From ARS98 sp030744725 (GTDB lineage: Bacteria; Planctomycetota; Planctomycetia; Pirellulales; Pirellulaceae), in contig JASLPZ010000010.1 of NCBI GenBank assembly GCA_030744725.1, positions 1-42,683 on the forward strand: 42,683 nt of DNA, given 5' to 3'. Of this stretch, positions 16,805 through 24,919 are shown one piece after another. Position 1 is the stretch's first letter, and the number at the start of each line of letters is the position of its first letter. The notes beneath the pieces are model-generated. The model worked only from the letters and a program-made list of their open reading frames with translations, searched no databases and was not told the origin of the DNA. Both the position numbers and the translations under genes were made by a program.

Positions 16805-17815
16805 TCATTCAAATCGAAGTTCCTCGCCGTAAATCCTTACGAGCCCATCAGCAACGCGTTTGGCAAGGTACGTCGTGCCGCGAACATTCGGATGAATCCC
16901 ATCTTCGCTGAGGTGCGTCGATGGAAGCCACATCCCCGGCGGCGAAATTGGGCTCCAAAGCACCAGGTTGCGGATCGCACTGTCGCCGATGAGTTCAAGA
17001 TCGTGTTGGTACGCGATGTCCCGTTCGAGGCCCGCGAAAGGATCCGTCATGAACCCCCGAGGAATTTCGAAGAGCACCACCTGCGCACCCAGTTGCCTGC
17101 ACGTCGCAATCAACCGCTCTAGATTATGCTTCGTCTCAGCGCGCGTCCTGCCTTTGAGAAAGTCGTGGCCGCCAAGCTCGATGATCACAACCTGTGGATT
17201 TGCCTCGACGATTCGCAGCCGAAGATCGTAGGCCATTTCAGTAGTGATGCCGTTTTGGCCAACGTTGATCACTGGCAGTCGAATCAGTCGCTCTAGTTTC
17301 TCCGGATAGCTGACCTCGCCGACCAAACCCGAAGTGATGCTATCGCCGACGCAAACCACGGGGCGACTCGGATCGAGCACTACGGGGTGATTGCAGGATG
17401 TTGCAAACCTGAATTCAGCGACAACACACACCCAAACGATCCATAGCCCCAGAGTCCCGACCCACATAAACCGCTTGAATGCGGTTTTTCTCTTTTCAAT
17501 CACGGCGCGCAGGAGGGCAACGACGAGCGCCACAGCAACGAATCCGAACAGCCAGGGCGTCAAATAGATTCGCTTGACCATCAAGACGCAGACACACGCG
17601 ATAAGTGGAGCCCAACCCACTTGATTTCGATGTGCGGACAGCGAATGCCAGACAAGCCAGCCGGCGATCATCCACGGGACCGCGCTAGGAAATGTAAGCA
17701 GCGCGAGAACTCCAACGGATGTTAACCACGTGGCGTAACCAATGCGCTTAAATGTGGTTAGGGCAGAGAAATGCTCTTTTTTGATCGATGAGTGTGTTGC
17801 TTGATCGGTCAACAT
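16805..17815 (-). CDS. Membrane-anchored SGNH/GDSL hydrolase
   Basis: This 336-aa protein has an N-terminal membrane part with about four hydrophobic helices (roughly residues 25-140) followed by an SGNH hydrolase domain. Block I is VVCVGDSIT (serine near 158), block III is IELGGHDFL (near 215; GGHD replaces the usual GxND), and block V is DGIHPN near 305 with the catalytic aspartate and histidine. It is probably a lipase, esterase or deacetylase acting at the outer face of the inner membrane; the substrate is unknown. Histidine in GGHD takes the place of the asparagine of the oxyanion hole, seen also in other bacterial SGNH proteins. It stands alone, convergent with the small ORFs, and has a GCGAAAAG cluster upstream. 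Confidence 0.8.
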   Translation of the reverse strand: MLTDQATHSSIKKEHFSALTTFKRIGYATWLTSVGVLALLTFPSAVPWMIAGWLVWHSLSAHRNQVGWAPLIACVCVLMVKRIYLTPWLFGFVAVALVVALLRAVIEKRKTAFKRFMWVGTLGLWIVWVCVVAEFRFATSCNHPVVLDPSRPVVCVGDSITSGLVGEVSYPEKLERLIRLPVINVGQNGITTEMAYDLRLRIVEANPQVVIIELGGHDFLKGRTRAETKHNLERLIATCRQLGAQVVLFEIPRGFMTDPFAGLERDIAYQHDLELIGDSAIRNLVLWSPISPPGMWLPSTHLSEDGIHPNVRGTTYLAKRVADGLVRIYGEELRFE

Positions 17816-17896
17816 GCGTCGATGCCTGTTGAGTGAAGAACCTGAGCAGAACGTTTTAGTGTATCACACCCCTAGTGTTTAGTTCTCCAGCAACTA

Positions 17897-17943
17897 GAGC
17901 GAAAAGAGAGCGAAAAGGACGAGCGAAAAGCAGCGAAAAGGAC
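17897..17943 (+). repeat. Four GCGAAAAG repeats upstream of the SGNH hydrolase
   Basis: GCGAAAAG occurs four times in 42 bp (17899, 17910, 17923, 17933), at spacings of 11, 13 and 10 bp, close to one DNA turn. The cluster lies 84-125 bp upstream of the SGNH hydrolase start, in its promoter region on the other strand. It could be an operator array for a protein bound to one face of the helix, or simply a low-complexity repeat. Confidence 0.5.
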
Positions 17944-18015
17944 AGGCATTATCCCGAGATTCCCGTCCTCGAAAGCTGCGATAACTCAAAATCTGTGGTG
18001 CGAAAAACGGAAGTC

Positions 18016-18095
18016 TCACGCAAAGGCGCGAAGGCGCAAAGAGAATGTTGGGGAGCGGTCCGTCCGTTCCTTTGCGCCTTCGTGCCTTTGCGTGA
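18016..18095. repeat. 26-bp inverted repeat (TCACGCAAAGGCGC type)
   Basis: Arms at 18016-18041 and 18070-18095 are inverted complements with one mismatch in 26 bp, separated by 28 bp. The outer end is TCACGCAAAGG. Repeats of this TCACGCAAAGGCGCGAAGGC type are, from memory, widespread in environmental bacteria and are probably small non-autonomous elements. Here it lies in a gene-free region. Confidence 0.7.
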
Positions 18096-18514
18096 TCAAT
18101 GACACGACATGGCTCGGAAGAACGGCTCAACGGGGCGCCGATGCATTTCGGTGTTGTCACTTGGTGCGGTTCACCTTGGCTCGGCGCGACCCGATCGTCC
18201 GGTACAACCGGACCGGCCCTGAGGCGAGCGACGGAATTTGGCTCACCAGTCGTAGGATGGGCACGCTTGACCGTCAGTCCTTCTGCGACGGGCAAGAGTG
18301 CCCGTCTTACAGGCGAGGTTCCAACTGCGCGACACCGTCGTACCGGTTTTCCGGGAGTTGCTGGATTCCCTGATCGGCGGCCAGGCAGCTTTTGGTTTGG
18401 ATCGGTTTGGAAACTCGTCGGTTTGACTCTCCTCAAGACGTGACCTACGGTTTAGTGCCGAACGATGCAAGATTCCTCCCCCCCCAAGAAAAAATCCTCG
18501 AGAAGGAGAGTCCA

Positions 18515-18760
18515 GTGTTGGCGCCGACTACATCCGTTGCAGATCCGTCGTTTATCGATCGTCGCGGTTACGCTGGCGATCCGTCGGCGCCCGCAAACGA
18601 TCGTCGCCAATTCACTAACAGCCACGACGAGCTGTCGTCAGGTGCCCGCGAACTGGCCATCGCCATCGATCAGTACAAACTGCATCACCGCCGCCGATTC
18701 ATCACCTATGAAGAAATGCTTTCGGTGATCATGACGCTTGGCTACCACAAAGATGAATAG
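18515..18760 (+). CDS. Conserved-looking planctomycete hypothetical protein, 81 aa
   Basis: The 81-aa product has a loose N terminus (residues 1-30) and an ordered C-terminal helical part: RRQFTNSHDELSSGARELAI, AIDQYKLHHRRRFITYEEML and SVIMTLGYHK. I recall very similar ELS-ARELA-IDxYKxxHRRRFI proteins in other planctomycetes, function unknown; the basic HRRRF patch could bind nucleic acid. The GTG at 18515 was chosen because AAGGAG stands 7-8 nt upstream; the frame is open back to 18392 without family sequence. It is an isolated gene between repeats. Confidence 0.6.
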   Translation: MLAPTTSVADPSFIDRRGYAGDPSAPANDRRQFTNSHDELSSGARELAIAIDQYKLHHRRRFITYEEMLSVIMTLGYHKDE

Positions 18761-18904
18761 TCTTCGTGCGGTGAACGTCTAGCGGTGAATGGTGACGGGT
18801 GACTGGGGTCGGGTGCCGCTCCGCGAACTTGGCATTATGTCACGCTGTGTCTCAAGACCCAATTATCCGTACTCATGGCTGAATGCAGATTTTGAACAAG
18901 AGAG

Positions 18905-18952
18905 CGCAGAGGAAGCAGAGTTCCCGATTCTGCCGTCTCTGTTTCCTCTGCG
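18905..18952. repeat. 16-bp inverted repeat (CGCAGAGGAAGCAGAG type)
   Basis: Arms CGCAGAGGAAGCAGAG (18905-18920) and CTCTGTTTCCTCTGCG (18937-18952) pair at 15 of 16 positions around a 16-nt loop. From memory, purine-rich inverted repeats of this kind occur widely in bacterial intergenic regions. Function unknown. Confidence 0.6.
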
Positions 18953-19083
18953 TCCTCCTGTTCATTCTTCCTTTCCCTCTCCCACAAGGAGATCGTCCAG
19001 CTTTCAAATCTTGCTGCTTCTGAAGTTAAGATCCAGTCACCTTCCCACTGGGAGAGGCCGCTTGTGATCAGTGCGAACTACCT

Positions 19084-19148
19084 GGGTCTTTTTCGGCCAT
19101 CGGTGTCTGTCGCCTGCAAGTCGTTGCTCGAAAAAGACTCCCGTCCCC
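19084..19148 (+). repeat. Element C, copy 1 (degraded left arm)
   Basis: GGGTCTTTTTCGGCCATCGG at 19084 and CGAAAAAGACTCCCGTCCCC at 19129 are the two arms of an inverted repeat. The same sequence, including the internal CCATCGGTGTC and GTCGTTGC, occurs in reverse orientation at 33501-33573. The left arm here has lost its outer half. It ends 37 bp from the stop of the smaller CNNM gene and could act as its terminator. Confidence 0.65.
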
Positions 19149-19184
19149 TTCTTGGCGATCATCGCACGCATTCTCTTGGTGGTC

Positions 19185-20144
19185 TTAACGGGCACGAAAC
19201 AGTCGCGACGTCAGGTCTTCCGCGTAGAGCAAGCCGATCGTTTTCTCTTCGTCGTTCACGACAGCAGCCAGCTCTTCTTTGCTGGATTGCATTCGAATGA
19301 GTGCGGCAATCAGCGTTTCCGTAGCGGGAATGTTCACCAACGGATGGAACTCGCTGACGGTCTCCGCTCGCGAAAGACAGAGGTCGACGATTCTCACGTA
19401 GCCGATCAGCTTCTGTTGCTTGTCCGCGACCGGAACGATTGCGGCTCGATGGCGCCGCGCGATTCGCAGCACTTCCGAGGCCGCGGCACCCAGTTCAACG
19501 CTGGCCAAGCGGGCGACTGGCCTGGAGAGTTCAATCACTGGGTGCGAGGCGACCGAGAACAGCCCTTGTGCCAGCTGACGTTGGGCTGGTCGCAGGATAC
19601 CCACTTCTTCGCCTTCGGCGAGAACTTGCTGTAATTCGCCGCGAGCAAGCGTCAAGCGCACACGGAGTGGTGCTTCACCGACCAAAGCTTGCAAGACACG
19701 GCCGAACGCCCACAGCAGAGCAGAGAGCGGCGCGAACGCCAAGGCGAACAAGAAGAACAAAGGTCCAGTGCGGCGAAGGAGGAGATTTGGTGCGCGATAA
19801 AACAAGCTCTTTGGAAGCAACTCGCCGTAAACAAAGATAAGCGGCGAGAGGGCTACCGGTGCCAGGAGGTCCAACCAGAACATGCTGCCTTCAAACGCAT
19901 ACTGGGTGAGGATCACGATTGACAACGAAACAAGGTAGTTCGCCAGGTTGTTGCCAATCAGCGCGGTGGCGACAAACAACGTGGGTTGGTAGGTCAGCCA
20001 CAGTAGCGTCCGCGCAATGGGATCACCACCGAGTCCATCGAGCAACAGGCGGACACGAGTCACTCGATAGAAACCGGTCTCTGAGCCGCTGAAGAAGGCG
20101 CTGAGAAAAATGCCCAGAGCAAACAAGATGGCACCGACGATCAT
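19185..20144 (-). CDS. CNNM/CBS membrane protein (short form)
   Basis: This 319-aa protein has a CNNM (DUF21) transmembrane domain with about four helices in residues 1-160; FFSGSETGFYRV is the typical start of the first conserved block and GELLPKSLFYRAP the conserved GE-PK block. A CBS-domain pair follows at about 195-310. The C-terminal CorC/HlyC transporter-associated domain of many relatives is missing. CNNM/CorB proteins handle Mg2+ or other divalent cations; many bacterial members are labelled hemolysins without evidence. Its start overlaps the stop of the longer CNNM gene by 4 bp (ATGA), so the two are coupled and may form a heterodimer. Confidence 0.85.
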   Translation of the reverse strand: MIVGAILFALGIFLSAFFSGSETGFYRVTRVRLLLDGLGGDPIARTLLWLTYQPTLFVATALIGNNLANYLVSLSIVILTQYAFEGSMFWLDLLAPVALSPLIFVYGELLPKSLFYRAPNLLLRRTGPLFFLFALAFAPLSALLWAFGRVLQALVGEAPLRVRLTLARGELQQVLAEGEEVGILRPAQRQLAQGLFSVASHPVIELSRPVARLASVELGAAASEVLRIARRHRAAIVPVADKQQKLIGYVRIVDLCLSRAETVSEFHPLVNIPATETLIAALIRMQSSKEELAAVVNDEEKTIGLLYAEDLTSRLFRAR

Positions 20145-21412
20145 CTGTCGGTCTCCGCTGACTTTTTGCGCGTCAACTGGATCAACATGTGGCCACGTTC
20201 AGGAGCCTCCAGGACCTTCATGTGGAACGGTCCCCAATCGCACGTGTCGTCCGCTGCTGCGATCCGCCCCAGCGACTGTTGGATCACACCCGCCACGGTC
20301 ACACTTTTGCTGGGCGGCAATTCGATGTTCAGATAACGGGATAATTGCCGCAAGCTGGTGACGCCGGCCGCGAGCCAGACGTCTTTGGAAATGTCATGAA
20401 TTGGTTTCTTTCCCAGCAGTAAGCGGCTGCGGCTGGGATGATAGGTGAACACGGTGTCCAGGATATCTTCCAGCGTCAGAATACCGATCGTCTCGCCAAA
20501 TTCATTGACGATCGCAGCCACTTGGCGATGCCGCTGGCTGAGTTCCTGCAAAGCGTCGGCGACCGTGGCGCACCAGGGCAACTGCACGACTGGTTCGGCA
20601 TAATGTTCAAGATGTTCGCGTGGGACATCGGCCAGTTCTTTCAAGTGGATCGCCGCATCCACTTCTTCGCTGTCGTGTTCGGTAACCAGCAAGTATCCGC
20701 TGGGCGTCATCACGCCGTTCAGGTCGGCAAGCATGACGGGCGGGCGAAACGCTTGAAACTGCGTGCGCGGGCGCATCCACTCTTCGGCGCGGATGTCAGA
20801 GAGTAAGACAATATTGCGAAGCGCCGCCTGCTCTTGCTCGATAAGGTCTGCATCGGTCGTTGAGAGTTCAATAGCCCGCTCGAGATCGGTGACTTCGAGG
20901 TATCGTTCGGGCTTGAAGTTTGGCCAGATCAACCGTCGTGACAGCACATTTGCTAACTGCAAGGCCGGGATGATCGGGTCGGCTAATCGGACGGCCACAA
21001 CCAACGGCACGCCGACCCAGCCGGCCAGCGCCCTAGGCCGTAATACGGCGACGCTCTTGGGGATCATTTCACTACAAAAGATGATAGCCAAGAGCGAGGT
21101 GACACCGAAGGCGATCGCCGTCGACTGACCAAAATGGGCGGTCTCTTTCAGTCGCAGGTTCACGATCGCGACAATCGCAAAATAGGCAATGTTCGTCGTC
21201 AGATTCCAGAATAACACCGCTGAAAGCAACCTTTCAGGATCGTCCAGCAGGCGGGCGGCCGAACGTTGGGCAGTGTTGCCTGCCTGCAGGGACCGGCGAT
21301 CGTGTGGCTTGAGCGAGAACAGAGCCGCCTCGCTGGCCGAGAAAAATCCAGAGCCGACGATGAGCACGGCCATGGCAATTAGCCAAGGGAACAGTTGTGC
21401 CAGTACGTCCAT
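20141..21412 (-). CDS. CNNM/CBS/CorC_HlyC membrane protein (long form)
   Basis: This 423-aa protein has a CNNM transmembrane domain (residues about 1-175: GSGFFSASEAALFSLKP, then SEMIPKSVAVLRPRALA), a CBS pair (about 205-335: MRPRTQFQAF, then VNEFGETIGILTLEDILDTV), and a C-terminal CorC/HlyC-type domain (about 345-423) ending in a basic tail. The domain order is that of bacterial CorB-like Mg2+ exporters; ion specificity is inferred from the family. It is the first gene of a two-gene unit with the short form. A 26-bp inverted repeat lies between its start and the ABC permease stop, so it probably has its own promoter nearby. Confidence 0.85.
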   Translation of the reverse strand: MDVLAQLFPWLIAMAVLIVGSGFFSASEAALFSLKPHDRRSLQAGNTAQRSAARLLDDPERLLSAVLFWNLTTNIAYFAIVAIVNLRLKETAHFGQSTAIAFGVTSLLAIIFCSEMIPKSVAVLRPRALAGWVGVPLVVAVRLADPIIPALQLANVLSRRLIWPNFKPERYLEVTDLERAIELSTTDADLIEQEQAALRNIVLLSDIRAEEWMRPRTQFQAFRPPVMLADLNGVMTPSGYLLVTEHDSEEVDAAIHLKELADVPREHLEHYAEPVVQLPWCATVADALQELSQRHRQVAAIVNEFGETIGILTLEDILDTVFTYHPSRSRLLLGKKPIHDISKDVWLAAGVTSLRQLSRYLNIELPPSKSVTVAGVIQQSLGRIAAADDTCDWGPFHMKVLEAPERGHMLIQLTRKKSAETDR

Positions 21413-21438
21413 TGAATCTATCGAGTTTCAACCAAGTA

Positions 21439-21523
21439 GGCCGGAACAAGCGCATCGCAGTTCCGACAATACCAATGCTTCGTGCCATTCTTGAGCCGAA
21501 ACTGCGCTGCGCGTGTTCCGGCC
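21439..21523. repeat. Inverted repeat AGGCCGGAACAAGCGC type
   Basis: The arms around 21439-21464 and 21498-21523 (outer sequence GGCCGGAACA on one side, TGTTCCGGCC on the other) pair at 23 of 26 positions, separated by about 33 nt. It sits between the ABC permease stop and the CNNM gene start on the same strand and could terminate the former. From memory, GGCCGGAACAAGCGCAGCGC-type repeats occur in many copies in Pirellulales genomes. Confidence 0.65.
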
Positions 21524-21577
21524 CACACCCTTATCTGCCGCTCGCCTTAACGGCCCTTGGATGTGCGGCGACCGCTC

Positions 21578-23458
21578 TCATTCGGTGCCGTCTGTCATTG
21601 TGCGACCCATCGCGAAATCGAATTCAGAGATCGCAGGGACCATCATCGCGGCCGTCGTGAATCCATACGTGACGGCGATCATTAGGAAGATTGTCAATTC
21701 GCGATCACCCAGCATAAAACTAACGATGCAGTAGAACGTTGCGATTGGCAATAGCAACGATGCCCAGAAGACAGCTGAAGATGCGTTTCGAGAACCCAGC
21801 GCCACATACAGCCCTAGACTGCCACCGCCAATAAACGCCAGAAACGGCGCATATTGAACTTGGAACGAACCGTTAAACGAAATCATGATCGTCATGCACA
21901 CTACGACGCCCACGAAGAGAAAGAACACGGCACCCAGGCTGATTGTTATTGCGGATCGTGAATTCGCGTAATTCATGCCAAAATGAACACCCAGCATCGT
22001 CACGAAAATGTCCATCACGACCAGGCAACCGATCAGGTACAGAAGGTTTTCCGTGGTGATGCCATTTTGCCACCACAGGAAGCCGCAAAGCACCATCGGA
22101 AGCAGCACCATTTCTTTGGTGACCCACAACACACCGCCCAGTTTTCCGAAGACGAATTCGCGGGACGAGAGGTCTGTCACGAGCAAAACATCGAGCGCCT
22201 GGCTGTCGCGTTCGTTGGTGATGGAATTGACCGCAAGCGCATTGATGATGACCAGGCTGACCAGGCAAAAAAGCGCCAACATCAATGCGGTGGCGGGAAT
22301 CCGGCTGGCTAGACCGGTTACGTTGGGAGCTGTTTCCGCTTCCGCCAGAATCCAATAGAGGCCGGACCCGACCATGGCGAACAAGACCAAATACGCAATT
22401 CGGATGATCATCACTTTGCGACCATAGGCCCACGTGCAGGCCTCGCGCCAGAGGATGGGGTTGTCCCAGACTTCACGACTGGTTTGGCTGGCCGAGCGAA
22501 CTCGCGCATCAACGTGACCGGCCCGTGCGGATTCCGCCGTGGTTGCTGGTGTCGTCGCTGCGGCTTCATCCGTCGAGACTTTTTCGGATTCCTCCTCCGC
22601 GGCGTAGATACTTACAGTCTCCGCCTCGTCCTGTTGACCGGGCCGCAGTTCACGCGATGGGTTCCAGATTCGCACGCGAAGAACTGCCACCAAATTGATC
22701 AACACGCTGGCGACAAGGGAGACCAGCAAGTACAAGGTGACACCGTCTGTCCACGAAAACAGCGGCGCACTTGCCATGCGAGGAGTTGCCGCGGCCAGGA
22801 TCGCGCGAAAAGGGCTAAATGAAGCGGCGATCGTCTCGCACGAAAGCCCCGCGGCGGATTCGAAGAGTAGCCCCGATGCGACTGCTTCCCAGAGTCCCAC
22901 CCACATCATTAGCGTCAACACGGTCATGGACAACGTCTGAAACGTCTTTTCACGCCACAGAGCCAAGACGGAACCGAGGCTTCCGGCGGCCAGCGCTGAT
23001 GTGAATGTTATCAGCAGGGCGCGCACGACTTGATCCGTCGACACGCCGCCCAACAACGTGATCAGCATTAAGACGGGGGCGGAAGCAATCACCAGGACGA
23101 AGACATCCAGCAGGGCTGCCAGCAGCTTGCCGAGGACCAGTTCGCTGTTCCTGAGCCTGGTCATCAGCAGCAGAATCAGTGTCCGGCGGTCCTTCTCCTG
23201 AGAAACCGCGCTGGCCACGCCAAATGCCGATAGAAAGACGACTAAAGTCAATTGCAGGGGCGCTAGAATCTGGAAAAGCCTGGCTCCAAAGCGAGCCATG
23301 TCGCCGATGTTGCGGACGATCTGCGTGTCCGCCTGAACAAGCCAAGCAGTGCAAATCAGCACCAGAAGCCCCAGGACGTAGATGGCGCGAAGAACATAGT
23401 GGCGCGATCGACGAGGAGTTGTCGACGCTTCACGAAAGAAAACGGGACCCACTAACAA
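21578..23458 (-). CDS. ABC-2 type transporter permease, fused two-unit form
   Basis: This 626-aa integral membrane protein has two ABC-2-like permease units of about six helices each (residues about 20-280 and 345-615), joined by a hydrophilic linker of about 75 residues rich in Ala, Glu and Thr. Both units contain the same VSQEKDRRTLILLLMTRLRN / ITNERDSQALDVLLVTDLSS motif in the cytosolic loop, showing an internal duplication. Planctomycetes have many such ABC-2 permeases, often next to an ATPase gene; none is visible here, so the partner lies elsewhere. The transported substrate is unknown. It is divergent from the sigma factor gene across a 267-bp gap. Confidence 0.8.
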   Translation of the reverse strand: MLVGPVFFREASTTPRRSRHYVLRAIYVLGLLVLICTAWLVQADTQIVRNIGDMARFGARLFQILAPLQLTLVVFLSAFGVASAVSQEKDRRTLILLLMTRLRNSELVLGKLLAALLDVFVLVIASAPVLMLITLLGGVSTDQVVRALLITFTSALAAGSLGSVLALWREKTFQTLSMTVLTLMMWVGLWEAVASGLLFESAAGLSCETIAASFSPFRAILAAATPRMASAPLFSWTDGVTLYLLVSLVASVLINLVAVLRVRIWNPSRELRPGQQDEAETVSIYAAEEESEKVSTDEAAATTPATTAESARAGHVDARVRSASQTSREVWDNPILWREACTWAYGRKVMIIRIAYLVLFAMVGSGLYWILAEAETAPNVTGLASRIPATALMLALFCLVSLVIINALAVNSITNERDSQALDVLLVTDLSSREFVFGKLGGVLWVTKEMVLLPMVLCGFLWWQNGITTENLLYLIGCLVVMDIFVTMLGVHFGMNYANSRSAITISLGAVFFLFVGVVVCMTIMISFNGSFQVQYAPFLAFIGGGSLGLYVALGSRNASSAVFWASLLLPIATFYCIVSFMLGDRELTIFLMIAVTYGFTTAAMMVPAISEFDFAMGRTMTDGTE

Positions 23459-23725
23459 TCCGTCAACTCCTTGCCAGCACGAAAAAGTCGGTCGTGATAC
23501 ACTGTTGCTTTGATACGGAGCGGCATTATAGCTTGGTTCAGATTGATTTGCCGAGGTGGCCGTTGGCGGGAAAAAGCGCAGGCGCTCAGGTTTTGTCGAA
23601 GACGTAATTGCTGTTGGTAAAACACTTTAGGCGTGAGAGACAGATTTGCATTCCCGGCTGCCAAATAAACTGCTAGTTCGGCGCATCATGATTTCAACGC
23701 CGCACGCGGCATCAGGAGCGGTGGC
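23459..23725. promoter_or_regulatory. Divergent intergenic region, ABC permease and sigma factor
   Basis: This 267-bp gap holds the 5' regions of two divergent genes. AGGAG at 23714-23718 serves the GTG at 23726. I could not identify a repeated ECF-type -35 element (AAC core) paired with a matching -10; autoregulation by the sigma factor is plausible but not visible. Confidence 0.4.
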
Positions 23726-24247
23726 GTGACGGCCGACGACGCAACGAGATTAGATCCGGCTATCGTCGAGGCACTGCTGCGAGAACATGGTGCCGAACTT
23801 GAACGTTTCATGATTGGTGTGTTGCGGGACCCGCAATTGGCGGGGGACGCAATGCAAAATGCACTCGTCAAAATGGTGGAGCGGGGCCATACGTCTCAGG
23901 AGAAGACTCGCAAGGCATGGTTGTTTCGAGTGGCCTATCACGAGGCATTGTTGTTGCGTCGTCGTGAGGGCATTGGCGAAAACGTCTTGCGGCAACTTGC
24001 GACGACGGCCACCACGCAGGCGGGACCCGCCGACGAACCGATTCTGAGAGCTGAAATTGTGGGACGAGTTCGGAAGGCAATGGATGCACTGCCACGCGAG
24101 CAGCGACGCGTTGTACGAATGAGGATTTACGAACAAAAGACCTTCAAGGTGATTGCGGAAGAATTGCAGATTCCTATAGGAACCGCGCTGTCACGGATGC
24201 GAGCCGCGATGGGGCAGCTGCGGTCAGAATTGACTGAACCTGAATGA
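23726..24247 (+). CDS. ECF-type RNA polymerase sigma factor
   Basis: This 173-aa sigma-70 family protein has region 2 at about residues 15-80 (HGAELERFMIGVLRDPQLAG, DAMQNALVKMVERG, TRKAWLFRVAYHEALLLRRR) and region 4 at about 115-165 (MDALPREQRRVVRMRIYEQK, the helix-turn-helix IAEELQIPIGTALSRMRAAM). It lacks region 3, typical of ECF factors, and is short enough to be complete. The start is GTG with AGGAG 7 nt upstream. Its stop overlaps the next start by 4 bp (ATGA), tying it to the putative anti-sigma factor. Its signal and regulon are unknown; the following genes encode exported proteins, suggesting an envelope response. Confidence 0.88.
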   Translation: MTADDATRLDPAIVEALLREHGAELERFMIGVLRDPQLAGDAMQNALVKMVERGHTSQEKTRKAWLFRVAYHEALLLRRREGIGENVLRQLATTATTQAGPADEPILRAEIVGRVRKAMDALPREQRRVVRMRIYEQKTFKVIAEELQIPIGTALSRMRAAMGQLRSELTEPE

Positions 24248-24915
24248 CTCACGACAAACCGATGAATAACAGCAAGACTAACAGATCGAGCGCATCGACT
24301 TCGCTGGATATCGAATGGCTCGCCTTTCAGTATCTCACTGGCGAACTACCCGAAGCCGCCATCGTCTATTTTGAAGAATGCCTGGAGAACGATCAGCTGG
24401 CACGCGAAGCCCTCGCGCGAACTGTTGAATTGACACAGGCAATGGCGATGGTCGAATCAACAACGGGCGACGTGCCATCGAACGATACACCTTGCGTTCG
24501 ATCTCCAATAGTGGCGACACAGTTTTTTCCGCATGATCAGGCTGGCAAGGCTTGGATGGCCCCAGTTGCCTGGTCGGCGGTTGCCGCCTTAGCCGGTCTG
24601 GCTGCCTTGTTGTTTTGGAACGCGCGAACTTCGCCGCCGAGCTTGAATCCAGGCGGCCAGCCCGTTGCCGCGACTGATGTTTCCGCGTTTGATTCCGGCG
24701 AATTGGCCTCACTATGGGTGGAGACCGGCGAGCTGCTCGTCACCACGACCCTGGTTAGCGATGGCGAGTCTATCGACGGGCTGCTCGATGATGAACCACT
24801 GGCGTCGCATAGCGAGCCAACTGTCCGTGCCGAAGTGAATGACGATCGGCTGCAAGCTCCATCCTGGATGATGGCTGCCTTGGCCGGTTTCACCGATGCG
24901 GAGGAGCAGGAGTAG
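24244..24915 (+). CDS. Putative single-span anti-sigma factor
   Basis: This 223-aa protein has a cytosolic helical N-terminal domain (DIEWLAFQYLTGELPEAAIV, then ECLENDQLAREALARTVELT), one membrane helix at about residues 105-122 (AWSAVAALAGLAALLFW), and an acidic extracytoplasmic part of about 100 aa. This is the architecture of a transmembrane anti-sigma factor; EWLAFQYLTGEL resembles the helix 1-2 region of zinc-finger anti-sigma domains, but the HxxxCxxC zinc motif is absent. Coupling to the sigma gene by an ATGA overlap supports the role. No catalytic motif is seen. If not an anti-sigma factor, it would be a membrane sensor protein of unknown role. Confidence 0.7.
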   Translation: MTHDKPMNNSKTNRSSASTSLDIEWLAFQYLTGELPEAAIVYFEECLENDQLAREALARTVELTQAMAMVESTTGDVPSNDTPCVRSPIVATQFFPHDQAGKAWMAPVAWSAVAALAGLAALLFWNARTSPPSLNPGGQPVAATDVSAFDSGELASLWVETGELLVTTTLVSDGESIDGLLDDEPLASHSEPTVRAEVNDDRLQAPSWMMAALAGFTDAEEQE

Positions 24916-24919
24916 CGTG

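Larger units (their letters stand above)
17816..18514. other. Repeat-rich gene-free region
   Basis: About 700 bp without a supportable gene. It holds the GCGAAAAG cluster, the 26-bp inverted repeat at 18016-18095, and a hairpin GACGGGCA-AGAG-TGCCCGTC at 18287-18306. A 180-codon minus-strand frame (17894-18436) and a 114-codon plus-strand frame (18099-18443) are translations of these palindromes and have low-complexity Arg/Pro-rich content. Confidence 0.6.
18761..19184. other. Gene-free stretch with two inverted repeats
   Basis: This 424-bp gap contains the inverted repeat at 18905-18952 and the first element C copy at 19084-19148. A further partial pair (CCCTCTCCCACAAGGAGA near 18974 and CCCACTGGGAGAGG near 19040) resembles the CTCTCCCGC palindromes at 5.7-5.85 kb. 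No coding sequence is supported. Confidence 0.55.

Noticed and set aside
17894..18436. 180-aa minus-strand reading frame
   Set aside because: It is a translation of intergenic hairpins and the 26-bp inverted repeat, with Arg/Pro-rich low-complexity sequence, no Shine-Dalgarno site and no family features.
19071..19634. 187-codon frame antisense to the short CNNM gene
   Set aside because: It begins in element C and runs through the CNNM coding region, which has clear membrane and CBS motifs on the other strand.
24896..24919. Earlier start for the coiled-coil gene
   Set aside because: It would place Arg-rich residues before the signal peptide and overlap the preceding gene; ATG 24920 starts the signal peptide and has AGGAG before it.
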